From contig DASYSS010000022.1 of assembly GCA_036003045.1 (NCBI GenBank), positions 62,001-126,000 of the forward strand: a DNA stretch of 64,000 nucleotides, written 5' to 3'. Position numbers and translations under genes: made by a program. The notes below the pieces were generated by a model that was not told the DNA's origin, ran no database searches, and saw only the letters and a program-made list of their open reading frames with translations. Positions 8,070 through 17,300 of the stretch are shown one piece after another. Position 1 is the stretch's first letter, and the number at the start of each line of letters is the position of its first letter. Source of the DNA: Gemmatimonadaceae bacterium (GTDB taxonomy: Bacteria > Gemmatimonadota > Gemmatimonadetes > Gemmatimonadales > Gemmatimonadaceae).

Positions 8070-9635
8070 ATGGCCGGGTCGAACGAGCTGACGGGTCCTG
8101 ATCTCAGCGAAGGCGTCGACGCAGCGAGTATCGAGCGCGGCGGAGCGCTCCTCGGTCACGCAAGTGGCGAAGCTGTGCTGCTCGTCAGGCCTGCCACGGG
8201 CGGGGGCAGCGACTTCTGCGCGATCGCCGCGACGTGCACGCACTACGGCGGTCCGCTCGCCGAGGGACTGTTCGATGGCGACACAGTTCGGTGTCCGTGG
8301 CACCACGCGTGTTTCAACGTTCGTACGGGCGAAGCGTTGCACGCGCCCGCCCTCTCTCCCGTCGCGCGTTGGGCAACGGAGCTGCGCGACGGCAAAGTCG
8401 TCGTGACCGGCAAGTTCGAGCGAGACCCACTCGCGCCTTCGGGATCCGCGTCGTTCACGCGCGACCCGTCGATCAGGAACGTGGTGATCGTCGGGGCCGG
8501 CGCGGCGGGAAGCGCGGCCGCGGAAATGCTTCGCCGCTGCGGGCACGATGGCGCAATCACGATGGTCGACTCCGATGACGCCGCGCCCTACGACCGGCCC
8601 AATCTCTCGAAGGATTACCTCGCCGGAAACGCCCCGGAAGAATGGATTCCGCTTCGTCCGGACGACTTCTATCGCGGTCACGGCATCGAGGTCGTGCGGA
8701 GCCGAGTCAAGCGAATCGACACGTCGCGGAAGCAAATCGAGCTCGAGAACCGAGAGCCGCTCACGTACGACGCGCTCCTCCTGGCCACGGGCGCCGAACC
8801 GGTCCGACTCGACACGCCGGGAGGGAACCTGCCGCACGTCCGCTACCTGCGAACGCTCGCCGACAGCCGCGCGATCATCGCCGCGGCTGAGAAAGCCAGG
8901 CATGCGGTCGTCGTCGGATCGAGCTTCATCGGTCTCGAAGTCGCTGCGTCGCTGCGCGCGCGAAATGTCGGCGTCGACGTCGTCGCCCCGGAAACGCTTC
9001 CCCTCGGGCGCGTGCTCGGCGATCACCTCGGCACGTTCATCAAAGGGCTGCACGAGGAGCACGGAGTCGTCTTCCATCTCGGACACACCGCGCAGCGAAT
9101 CGAGGAGGACGCGGTCGTGCTCGACGACGGCACCCGGTTGCCGGCGGATCTCGTGGTGTTCGGCGTCGGCGTGAAGCCGCGTCTCGTACTCGCGGAAGAC
9201 GCCGGCCTGAACATGGACAAAGGCGTGGTCGTTGACGAGTTCCTTCGGACGAGCGCGGCGAGCGTGTACGCGGCGGGCGACATCGCGCGATGGCCGGACC
9301 CGCACACGGGCGACCGGATCCGTGTCGAGCATTGGGTCGTGGCGCAGCGGCAGGGACAAGCGGCGGCTCGCAACATGCTCGGCGCGCACGAGCCATTCGA
9401 CGCGGTCCCGTTCTTCTGGAGCGCGCACTACGACATCAGCATCAACTACGTCGGGCACGCCGAAAAGTGGGACAAGGTCGAGGTGTCCGGCAAGGCGGCC
9501 AAGCACGACGTCGCCGTGCGTTTCCTGCGCGGCGGCCAACTGTTGGCCCTGGCGACGTTGTTCCGCGACGAAGAAAGCCTCAAGGGCGAGTTCGACATGG
9601 AGCGGCAGACGGGAGCAGTGGCCGGGGCCCGGTGA
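8070..9635 (+). CDS. Rieske [2Fe-2S]-FAD/NAD(P) oxidoreductase, AIFM3-like (521 aa)
   Basis: This is a fusion of an N-terminal Rieske domain with a pyridine-nucleotide-disulfide-type reductase. The Rieske cluster ligands are in CTH (56-58) and CPWHHACF (C75, H78). The FAD Rossmann motif GAGAAGSAAAEML is at about 142-154, and the NAD(P) motif VVGSSFIGLEVA at about 281-292. A second FAD signature, VYAAGDIARWPD, comes later, and a C-terminal reductase domain starts near 430. The layout matches apoptosis-inducing-factor-3-like and rubredoxin/ferredoxin reductase-like proteins. It probably passes electrons from NAD(P)H through FAD to a Rieske centre, but the final acceptor is unknown. The start ATG follows a GAGGAT site. 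The very long open frame on the opposite strand is a GC shadow. Confidence 0.92.
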   Translation: MAGSNELTGPDLSEGVDAASIERGGALLGHASGEAVLLVRPATGGGSDFCAIAATCTHYGGPLAEGLFDGDTVRCPWHHACFNVRTGEALHAPALSPVARWATELRDGKVVVTGKFERDPLAPSGSASFTRDPSIRNVVIVGAGAAGSAAAEMLRRCGHDGAITMVDSDDAAPYDRPNLSKDYLAGNAPEEWIPLRPDDFYRGHGIEVVRSRVKRIDTSRKQIELENREPLTYDALLLATGAEPVRLDTPGGNLPHVRYLRTLADSRAIIAAAEKARHAVVVGSSFIGLEVAASLRARNVGVDVVAPETLPLGRVLGDHLGTFIKGLHEEHGVVFHLGHTAQRIEEDAVVLDDGTRLPADLVVFGVGVKPRLVLAEDAGLNMDKGVVVDEFLRTSAASVYAAGDIARWPDPHTGDRIRVEHWVVAQRQGQAAARNMLGAHEPFDAVPFFWSAHYDISINYVGHAEKWDKVEVSGKAAKHDVAVRFLRGGQLLALATLFRDEESLKGEFDMERQTGAVAGAR

Positions 9636-9658
9636 CCACCGGGGGCGGCCCGCTACGC

Positions 9659-9708
9659 TTGACATAATGCGGTTCAGCCAAAATATTCTCTCCTTGAGAC
9701 AATATTTT
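9659..9708 (+). promoter_or_regulatory. Promoter with overlapping 13-bp palindromic operator in front of the BlaI-type gene
   Basis: TTGACA at 9659-9664 can serve as -35. After 17 bases, AATATT at 9682-9687 can serve as -10. That -10 lies inside an inverted repeat: AAAATATTCTCTC (9680-9692), a 3-base spacer, and GAGACAATATTTT (9696-9708), with one mismatch. The repressor ATG is only 9 bases further. An AT-rich palindrome over the -10 of a BlaI/MecI family gene is what autorepression would need. Confidence 0.75.
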
Positions 9709-9717
9709 CTCTAGCCG

Positions 9718-10113
9718 ATGCCTCGAACCGCTTCGACTTCGACCAACCTGAGCCGCCGAGAGCGGCAAATCATGGACGTGGTGTATTCTGCCGGTGGCGC
9801 AACGGCGGCGACCATCCACGCGCGTCTTCCCGATCCGCCGGTTGCCGCGGCGGTTCGGACGATGCTGCGCATCCTCGAGAGCAAAGGGCACCTGCGCCAC
9901 GAGAAAGATGGTCCGCGGCACGTCTACTATCCGACCACACCGCGCAACGTCGCCCAAAAGAGCGCCGTGCGTCATCTCATCGGCACGTTTTTCGGCGGGT
10001 CGCGCACGGCAGCCGTGGTCGCGTTGCTCGATGACGCGGATCGCCCCCTCACGGGAGCCGAGCGCAGCGAATTGGCGAACGTCATCAAACGATTACGGGC
10101 CGAGGGGAAATAG
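9718..10113 (+). CDS. BlaI/MecI/CopY-family winged-helix repressor (131 aa)
   Basis: The start LSRRERQIMDVVYSAGGATAATIH and the recognition-helix region VRTMLRILESKGHLRHEKDG, followed by a wing RHVYYPT, are typical of the BlaI/MecI family. The C-terminal half (KSAVRHLIGTFFGGS, then the AVVALLDDADRPLT region) is the usual dimerisation and protease-sensitive part. The length of 131 residues is normal. It stands just downstream of a palindromic operator and 5 bases before an M56 protease gene, the standard sensor-protease partner, so it should repress its own operon until cleaved or released. Confidence 0.93.
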   Translation: MPRTASTSTNLSRRERQIMDVVYSAGGATAATIHARLPDPPVAAAVRTMLRILESKGHLRHEKDGPRHVYYPTTPRNVAQKSAVRHLIGTFFGGSRTAAVVALLDDADRPLTGAERSELANVIKRLRAEGK

Positions 10114-10118
10114 CTCAA

Positions 10119-11351
10119 ATGGTGACGCTCGCCGACTTTCCGGTTTCCGCCGCGGACAGCGCGCGCGCCGCCGCGTCGGTGTACACCGCGTCGCTGTTGG
10201 CCACCGCGCCGATCGTCGGCGCCGCCGTGGGAGCGCTCGCGCTTCGTCGCGCGTCGGCCGAAGGGCGAGTGCTCGTGTGGCGTGCCGCGGCCGTGCTGCT
10301 GCTCGTCGCTTTCGTAGGCCGCGTCCTTCCGCTGCGTCTCGCCGGGTGGTCGGTTCCGTCCGTCGTCGCCGCGCCGCTCGTCGCGCTCGGGCGCATTCGC
10401 GTCGCGGACTTCGCGCCGCATCGGTTGGCGGGTGGACCGGACTGGATTCAATTCGCGTTCGCCGCGTACCTCGCGGGCGTGCTGGTCGCGCTGGTGCCGA
10501 CGGCCGTGGCGTCCAGGCGTGCGCGGAGAATGCTGGCTCGAGCGCGGGCGCTAAACGGCGATCGGTCATGGGCGAGCGACTTGGAGAATTCTCGATCGCG
10601 GCTCGGCGTCCGCCGCGGCGTCCGGTTGTTCCGAAGCGGCGACGTGGCTGTGCCGATGACGTGGGGTGTCCTGCGTCCGGTGATCGTGTTGCCGGCTGCG
10701 GCCGACGGTTGGTCGCGAGCTTCGCGCCGGATGGTGCTTTGTCACGAGCTCGCGCACGTGCGCCGCGGCGACTGGGCGTTCGGGCTCGTCGCTCGCGTCG
10801 CGGGCGCGCTCTACTGGTTCCATCCCGGTGCGTGGTGGATCGGGCGGTCGCTGCGTCGAGACACAGAACGCGCCGCCGATGACCGAGTGATCTCGTCGGG
10901 CGTCGCACGCAGCGACTACGCGGAGCTCCTGATCGCCGTGTCGTCGGCCGGCCCGCCGAGCGTGCAAACGGCGCTCGCGCTCTCGGCCGGAGGCCGCGGG
11001 GAGGGGCCGCTGCGCTCGCGTCTCGCTTTGATTCTCGACGCGCGACATGACGTCCGGCCGCTGGCGAAACGCTGGGTGCTCGCGGTGACCGCCGCGTGCG
11101 CGATCTCGTCGGTGCCTCTGGGAGCGGTGGAGGTCGTGCCGACGCGCGACGTGCTCGCGAGCTTGATGCGCGATTCGCGATGGGAATCGCGCGCGTACGC
11201 CGTGATCGGGTTGGCGCATCACCCGGACACGGTCGCGTTTGCGCGTAGCGCCGCTGAGCGCGACCCGAGTCCGCGCGTGCGGGCGTGGGCGCGCTACGCG
11301 CTCGGCCTGCGCCCCGACAGCGCGTCGGCTTCACCGGCCGCGCTTCGATAG
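10119..11351 (+). CDS. BlaR1-type M56 membrane metalloprotease with C-terminal HEAT-like domain (410 aa)
   Basis: This is an integral-membrane zinc protease of family M56. Hydrophobic helices lie at about 20-42, 52-72 and 112-130. The zinc motif HELAH is at 209-213, with the downstream acidic ligand in the RDTERAADD segment. The helix pair around ALYWFHPGAWWIG is characteristic of the family. In place of the penicillin-binding sensor of true BlaR1, the C-terminus (about 340-405) has a short repeat like RWESRAYAVIGLAHHPDTV and SPRVRAWARYALGL, which looks like HEAT/PBS repeats. It probably cleaves or inactivates the upstream BlaI-type repressor after a membrane signal. The ligand is not obvious. 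Confidence 0.88.
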   Translation: MVTLADFPVSAADSARAAASVYTASLLATAPIVGAAVGALALRRASAEGRVLVWRAAAVLLLVAFVGRVLPLRLAGWSVPSVVAAPLVALGRIRVADFAPHRLAGGPDWIQFAFAAYLAGVLVALVPTAVASRRARRMLARARALNGDRSWASDLENSRSRLGVRRGVRLFRSGDVAVPMTWGVLRPVIVLPAAADGWSRASRRMVLCHELAHVRRGDWAFGLVARVAGALYWFHPGAWWIGRSLRRDTERAADDRVISSGVARSDYAELLIAVSSAGPPSVQTALALSAGGRGEGPLRSRLALILDARHDVRPLAKRWVLAVTAACAISSVPLGAVEVVPTRDVLASLMRDSRWESRAYAVIGLAHHPDTVAFARSAAERDPSPRVRAWARYALGLRPDSASASPAALR

Positions 11352-11374
11352 GAACTTTCACAGTGGAGTAGGTC

Positions 11375-13876
11375 ATGCGGGCTGCCGATTGGCTCAAAGA
11401 GACAAAAAATTATCTATTACTCATTACCGTCGCGGCGTTCGGCGCCGGGTTCGTCGACCTCGTCCGCGGCGGCATCACGGTATCGGCCATCCTTCTCGCG
11501 ATCGCGTACTGCATTCTGGTGCCGCTCGTGATCTGGCATCGGACCAGCGGGGGAGAAACGGGCAACGCGGAAGGGGAGCGGCCGTCGTATCCCGCCGCGG
11601 GAATCGTCTCGGCGTGCGTGCTCGGGCTCTATCTGCTGACGCTGGCGCCGTCCACGGCGATGTGGGACACGAGCGAATACATCGCGGCCGCCTATACGTT
11701 CGGCCTGCCGCATCCACCAGGAAACCCGTTGTTCGTGATCGTCGGCCGGGCGTTCTCGCTGCTGCCGGTCGCGCCATCGGTCGCGTCGCGAATCAACGTG
11801 CTCGCGGCGATCGCGAGCGCGGTGGCGGCAGGGTGCTGGTTCCTGATCACGGAGCACGTGTTGCGCGGCTGGCTTCGGTCGCGAGCGCTGCGGATCGTCG
11901 GCGCCACGGCGGGCGCGTTGATCGGCGCGCTCGCGTTCACGGTGTGGAACCAGTCGGTCGTGAACGAAAAGGTGTACACCGTTTCGCTCGCCGGAATCGC
12001 GATTGTCTCGTGGCTTGCTGTGCGTTGGACGCGCGACCCTGAGGGGCCGTTCGGCGACCGTCGTCTCGTGCTCGCGGCGTATCTGTGCGGCCTCGGGTAC
12101 GCGAACCACATGGCGGGCATGCTTCCGGTCGGCGCGCTGGGCGTCGCGATTCTGGCAATTCGTCCGCGTACGCTGCTCCGCGGGCGGCTCATGTTCGCGT
12201 GCGCCGGCGCCGCTCTCCTCGGATTGAGCCCGTTCGCCACGCAACCGATTCGCGCGGCGTACTTCCCGGCGGTGAACGAAGGCGAGCCCACCGGCTGCCG
12301 CACGAAGCTCGAGCTGTCGTGCACGCTCTCGAAGGCGACGCTCGATTCGTTCCTCTACAACTTCAACCGCGGACAGTACGCCAAGCCTTCGCTCGAGAAC
12401 CGCCAGGCGAGCCTCGGCGAACAGGTCGGCATGTGGTGGCTCTACTTCAAGTGGCAATGGATGCGCGACGCGGACGAGTCGTGGCCGCTCACGCAGTCGC
12501 TGCTTGCGGCGACCTTTCTCGTGCTGGGGCTCGCTGGCGCGCGGGCGCACGCGGCGCGTGACCGGCCGAGCTTCTGGTACTTCAGCGCGCTCATGTTCAC
12601 GATGACGCTGCTGCTGGTCTACTATCTCAACTTCAAGCTTGGGAGCTCCCAGAATCCGACGTCGCCGCAGGACCATGAGGTTCGCGATCGCGACTACTTC
12701 TTCATCTGGAGCTTTTCGGCGTGGGGAGTGTGGGCGGCTCTGGGGCTGGTCTACGTGTGGGAGTCGCTGGCGGCGCTCGTCGGAACTCGCGACGCAAAGA
12801 AGGGAAAACCATCGGAGGCCGAGCCGACCGGGTGGGGGTGGGTGTTGACGTCACCGGCGATGGCGCTCGCGCTGGTTCCGCTGGCGACGAACTGGAGTGC
12901 GGCGCCGCGCTCGCATCATCAGGCGACGCGCAACGTCGCGGCGGACATGCTGAACTCGGTCGAGCCGTACGGCGTGCTCGTCACCGTCGGCGACAACGAC
13001 ACCTTCCCGCTGTGGTACGCGCAGGAAGTCGAGGGAATTCGCCGCGACGTCGTGGTGGCGAACACGTCGCTGCTGAACACCGAGTGGTACGCGCGGCAGA
13101 TCATCAGGCGCCCGATCTACGACTACGATGCGGCGCGGGGTCCGGCGATTTATCGCGACAAGGTCTGGCACAAGCCGACCGCTCCGCCGCTTCACATGAC
13201 GTTCGCCGACGCCGATTCGTATCCAGAATACATTCAGCTCCCGGGGGCGATGGTGTTCAACAGCGGCGCGCTACACGCGACGATCGACCCGCGGCGGTTG
13301 GAGAACGGCGTCCTCATGCGCGCCGACGCTCTCGTGCTGCGGATGATTCAGGATTCGTGGCCGGATCGTCCCATCTATTTCGCGCGATCCGCCGGCGGAT
13401 ATCCGCGGTCGCTCGGACTCGGCGACAACGTGTTGACGCAAGGGTTGGCCTCGAAGCTGTTCGTGCCACCAACCGCGCAGACGCGAGACACCGTCTACAT
13501 CGAAGGCGACGCTTGGCTCGACGTGGCGCGATCGCGGGCGTTGTGGAACGACGTGTTCACGGGGCCGCGCGCGATCGCATCCGAAGGGCGTTGGGTAGAC
13601 CGGCCGTCGGTGAGCATGCCGGCGCTGTACCTGTTCGGCGGTGTCGAGCTGTCCGAGGCGTTGCGCGCCGAGGGCGATTCGAGGGGCGCGAGCGCGGTGT
13701 TGGCGACGACGCGCGACGTGGCGCGCGCGACGCGGCTGGACGACGTCGTTCGCGGGGTGGAGCAGGCGATGCGCCGCCCAGAGACGGCGGACTCCGCCGG
13801 CGTGACGCTCGCGCCGGCCGGGGAGACGCGGCTCAAGACGCAGAGTGCCGAGCCGATCAAGCCGCGCCGCCGTTGA
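11375..13876 (+). CDS. DUF2723 family multi-spanning membrane protein (833 aa)
   Basis: This large membrane protein belongs to the DUF2723 group, which resembles protein O-mannosyltransferases and human TMEM260. The N-terminal 450 residues hold about ten hydrophobic helices. The family signature is the early extracytoplasmic loop with TLAPSTAMWDTSEYIAAAY and GLPHPPGNPLFV, which carries the acidic residue expected for a lipid-linked-sugar glycosyltransferase. After the helices comes a soluble domain with GVLVTVGDNDTFPLWYAQEV, also conserved in DUF2723. The C-terminal 150 residues are less recognisable. The gene starts 23 bases after the M56 gene, so it may be part of the BlaI-controlled operon. 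A role in glycosylation of exported proteins is an inference from the fold. Confidence 0.87.
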   Translation: MRAADWLKETKNYLLLITVAAFGAGFVDLVRGGITVSAILLAIAYCILVPLVIWHRTSGGETGNAEGERPSYPAAGIVSACVLGLYLLTLAPSTAMWDTSEYIAAAYTFGLPHPPGNPLFVIVGRAFSLLPVAPSVASRINVLAAIASAVAAGCWFLITEHVLRGWLRSRALRIVGATAGALIGALAFTVWNQSVVNEKVYTVSLAGIAIVSWLAVRWTRDPEGPFGDRRLVLAAYLCGLGYANHMAGMLPVGALGVAILAIRPRTLLRGRLMFACAGAALLGLSPFATQPIRAAYFPAVNEGEPTGCRTKLELSCTLSKATLDSFLYNFNRGQYAKPSLENRQASLGEQVGMWWLYFKWQWMRDADESWPLTQSLLAATFLVLGLAGARAHAARDRPSFWYFSALMFTMTLLLVYYLNFKLGSSQNPTSPQDHEVRDRDYFFIWSFSAWGVWAALGLVYVWESLAALVGTRDAKKGKPSEAEPTGWGWVLTSPAMALALVPLATNWSAAPRSHHQATRNVAADMLNSVEPYGVLVTVGDNDTFPLWYAQEVEGIRRDVVVANTSLLNTEWYARQIIRRPIYDYDAARGPAIYRDKVWHKPTAPPLHMTFADADSYPEYIQLPGAMVFNSGALHATIDPRRLENGVLMRADALVLRMIQDSWPDRPIYFARSAGGYPRSLGLGDNVLTQGLASKLFVPPTAQTRDTVYIEGDAWLDVARSRALWNDVFTGPRAIASEGRWVDRPSVSMPALYLFGGVELSEALRAEGDSRGASAVLATTRDVARATRLDDVVRGVEQAMRRPETADSAGVTLAPAGETRLKTQSAEPIKPRRR

Positions 13877-14388
13877 AGGCGCTTCGCGCGAGTCGCGTCG
13901 CGCGAAGAAATCGGAACGCGGCCACGCTCGAGTTTGTCGCGAAAGCCGGACACGAAGCGGACTGTTACGTTTGCTAATCAGATAATCGTAATCACGTTCC
14001 GAATTTCGTATTGACCCTCGTGCGACGCCTCCTATATTGTCGGCGTCCCGCGGTGGCCCTGCGCAGTGTCGTCGGCCACCTCGCACGGACGGCGTGGACG
14101 ACGATGGATATGGGTCCGGTGCGCGGCACATCGCGTATCGGACCCACATCATCTCGCCGTCGGCGACGCCCGACGAACACGGCTGTGCCCACCGCCTAAC
14201 GCCGGCGGCGCGGCGGAATCGCGGGGCGTCGTGGTCGCGCCGAGCCGGCGCGCCTTCCGTGATGGCCGATGTCGGTCATCGGTCGGGCGCCGCACCCTTC
14301 GCGAACAATTCACAATCAGCGTCACGCGTCGCGAAAGAATCGACGCGGCCATGAGCTCCCCACTCTCTCCGGTATTGGAGGAGGTCGC
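13877..14388 (+). promoter_or_regulatory. 512-base non-coding region with a sigma-70-like promoter and long leader
   Basis: No convincing gene lies here. A good promoter is visible: TTGACC at 14011-14016, a 16-base spacer, and TATATT at 14033-14038. Transcription from it would give a leader of about 345 bases before the sedolisin start. AT-rich sequence just upstream (13970-14010) could act as an UP element. The short open frames in this stretch have no family features. Confidence 0.6.
14111..14146 (+). other. Leader hairpin upstream of the sedolisin gene
   Basis: TGGGTCCG (14111-14118) pairs perfectly with CGGACCCA (14139-14146) around a 20-base loop that can itself pair in part. It lies in the middle of the long predicted leader. 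It may be part of a regulatory RNA structure or simply chance pairing in GC-rich DNA. Confidence 0.35.
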
Positions 14389-17300
14389 ATGCCGAGTCCC
14401 ACTGCAGTCCGCCCGATCGAGGGCAGCGAGAGACGCCCCGCACCCGGTGCGCGCCGGGTGGCCGCGGAGAATCCGTCGGCCAAGCTTTCCGTCACCATTC
14501 GCGTGCGTCGCCGCACCGACGCGCCAGCCTTACCGGTTCATCACAACGCCGACACGACCACCGGTCACATGTCGCGCGAAGAGTTCGCCGAACGTTTCGG
14601 CGCGTCGAAAGCCGACCTCGACCTCGTCGTGTCGTTCGCGCGCTCGAAGGGGCTCGAGGTCGAAGAGACCAGCACCGCTCGACGCATCGTGAAAGTGTTC
14701 GGCACGGTCGAACAGATGAACCAGGCGTTCGGCGTCGACCTTGGACGCTACGAATCGACCACCGAGACCTATCGCGGCCGTGAAGGCGCCGTGAACATGC
14801 CGCAAGACGTCGCGCAGGTCGTCGAAGGTGTGTTCGGACTCGACAATCGACGGATGGCTCGCCGCGCGGGAACGCGCGTCGCGCCGCGTGCACCGAAAGC
14901 GTTCGCGCCGGCGAGCGGCCGCATCGGCACGGTCGACACTTCAACGGAGCTCGGAGGGGGACCATCGCTCAACGTCAGCGCGCTCACACCGCCGCAGGTC
15001 GCGTCGCTGTACGACTATCCGGTCACGCCCGGAGCAGCCGGACAGACGATCGGCCTCGTCGAATTCGGCGGCGGTTTCGCGCAGACGGACTTGAATCAAT
15101 TCTTCAGCGGTCTCGGCGGAGGATTCACCGCGCCGACACCGGTGGTCGTCGGGATGGATGGTGTGACGAACAACCCCGGGGCCGACATCAACGAAGACGG
15201 CGAAGTCACGCTCGACATCTGCGTCGCATCGTCGGTGGCGGCCAACGCCGGCGTCGCGGTCTACTTCGCGCCGTGGACCGAGCAGGGATGGGTCGACGTC
15301 ATCACGAGCGCCGTGCACGACGCGACCAACAATCCGTCGGTGCTCTCGATCAGCTGGGGATGGCCCGAGTTCGAGGGGATCGAAGGATTCACGTGGACGC
15401 AGCAGGCGATCAACGCCGTGAACCAGACGTTCCAGGACGCGGCCGCGCTCGGCGTCACGGTGTTCGCCGCATCCGGCGACAGCGGTTCGGATTGCGGACA
15501 GGGCGACGGCGCGGCGCACGTGCTGTATCCGGCGTCGGATCCGTTCGTGAGCTCGTGCGGCGGGACGCGCATCAGCGACGTCTCCGGCGCGTCGTTCACG
15601 GAGACGACGTGGTCGCAGTCGTTCGGCACGACCGGCGGCGGCATCAGTGATTTCTTCTCGCTGCCGACCTATCAGATCGGCGCCGGCATTCCGCTGTCGG
15701 CGAACGACGGTCATCAGGGCCGCGGAATTCCCGACATCGCCGGGAACGCCGATCCGGCGAGCGGCTACAACCTCGTCGTCGACGGCTCGAGCTTCCCGGG
15801 GGTTGGCGGCACGAGCGCCACCGCGCCGCTCTATGCGGCTCTGGTCGCTTTGTGCAACGCGCGGCTCGGACGCACCGTCGGATTCTTGAATCCGCTGCTG
15901 TATGCGCTCAACAACACCGGTGTGATTCGCGACATTGCGGACAATGCTAGTAACGCGACCGGTGGTGCGCCCGGCTATACCGCGGGCCCGGGTTGGGACG
16001 CGGCGACCGGACTCGGCGTCGTCGACGGCCAGGGATTGCTCGCGGCGCTGACCGCGCGGTTCATGAAGGAAGTCACGATCATCACCGATCGCAGCACGTT
16101 CGGAAAGGACGAGATCGACGCGATGCTGCAGGTCTCGAATCCGGCCGTGGTCGACGCGGCCTTCTACGTCACGGTAGACGGCTTCACACCCGCAGAACTC
16201 GGCATCACGACGACGAATCCGACGCCGGCGCAGTTGCAGGCGTGGGCGCCGACCTTCACCGAGTCGCCGACGCCGACCGGCTTCACGATTCGTCCGAGCG
16301 CGCTCGTCGCCGAGCTGCCGTCGCTGCCGGCGCAGCCGCAGCGATTCACGTTCGTGTACCAGGTCGTGTTCACGAATACGAACGCGTTCACGGCGGAGGA
16401 CATCCCGGTCTCGCTGACGGCGACGACGCATTCGACGTCGGGCACGGCGGTGATCGATCTGATCACGCAGCCGAACCCGTTCATGGTCGACGGCCCGGTG
16501 TCGTGGCTGAGCACCGACGTTCGTGTGTTCCAGCTGCAGCCGGGGCAGTCGCTGGCGGGTCTGCCGAGCGTGGTGATGGGAACCGGCGCCAACGCGGCGA
16601 ATTCGTTCATCACGAACATCATCGGCGCGTTCAACGCTCACACGCCGTTCGGGCATCCGTTCGACCTCATTTCGACCGACGAAGACACGTCGAAGCTCGA
16701 GCTGTCGGAAAAGGTGAACGGAACGCCGGTGTTCAACTTCGCCGTGGCGCGTGTTCGCTATCGCGCGTTGTCGGTCGACGCGACGCAGGTGCGCGCGTTC
16801 TTCCGCGCGTTCCCCGCCTCGACGACGTCGACGACGTATGACGTGTCGACCACGTACCGCAGCGCGGTGAACGGCACGACGAGAATCCCGTTGCTCGGCA
16901 CCGTGGCCGGCGAGGTGACGACGATTCCATTCTTCGCCGCTCCGCGCGTCGACACGGGCAGTCAGACGATGGACGCGCAGACCGACTTCGCGAACGTGCA
17001 GACGATTCAGCACGACGCGAGCGGCAACGAGCGCGATGCGTATTTCGGCGTCTGGGTCGACATCAATCAGCCGAACCAGCTCCGCTTCCCGGTGAACGTC
17101 ACGTCGGACGGGCCGTTCACGTCTGGGCGGCAGAGCGTTCAGCAGTTGGTGCGCGGCATTCATCAGTGCATGGTCGTCGAGCTCGCGTTCGATCCCGAGC
17201 CGATCACCAACGGCCAGTCGCCGGCGACGTCGGACAAGTTGTCGCAGCGCAACTTGTCGATCGTGTCGTCGGACAATCCGGGCACGGCGGCGTCACACCG

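Noticed and set aside
8016-9665. A 549-codon open frame on the minus strand opposite the Rieske-FAD gene
   Set aside because: It lacks any family motif and mirrors codon positions of the real gene. Long antisense frames are expected in high-GC DNA. The same reasoning removes those at 629-1915, 10093-11397, 14941-17163 and 61350-63599.
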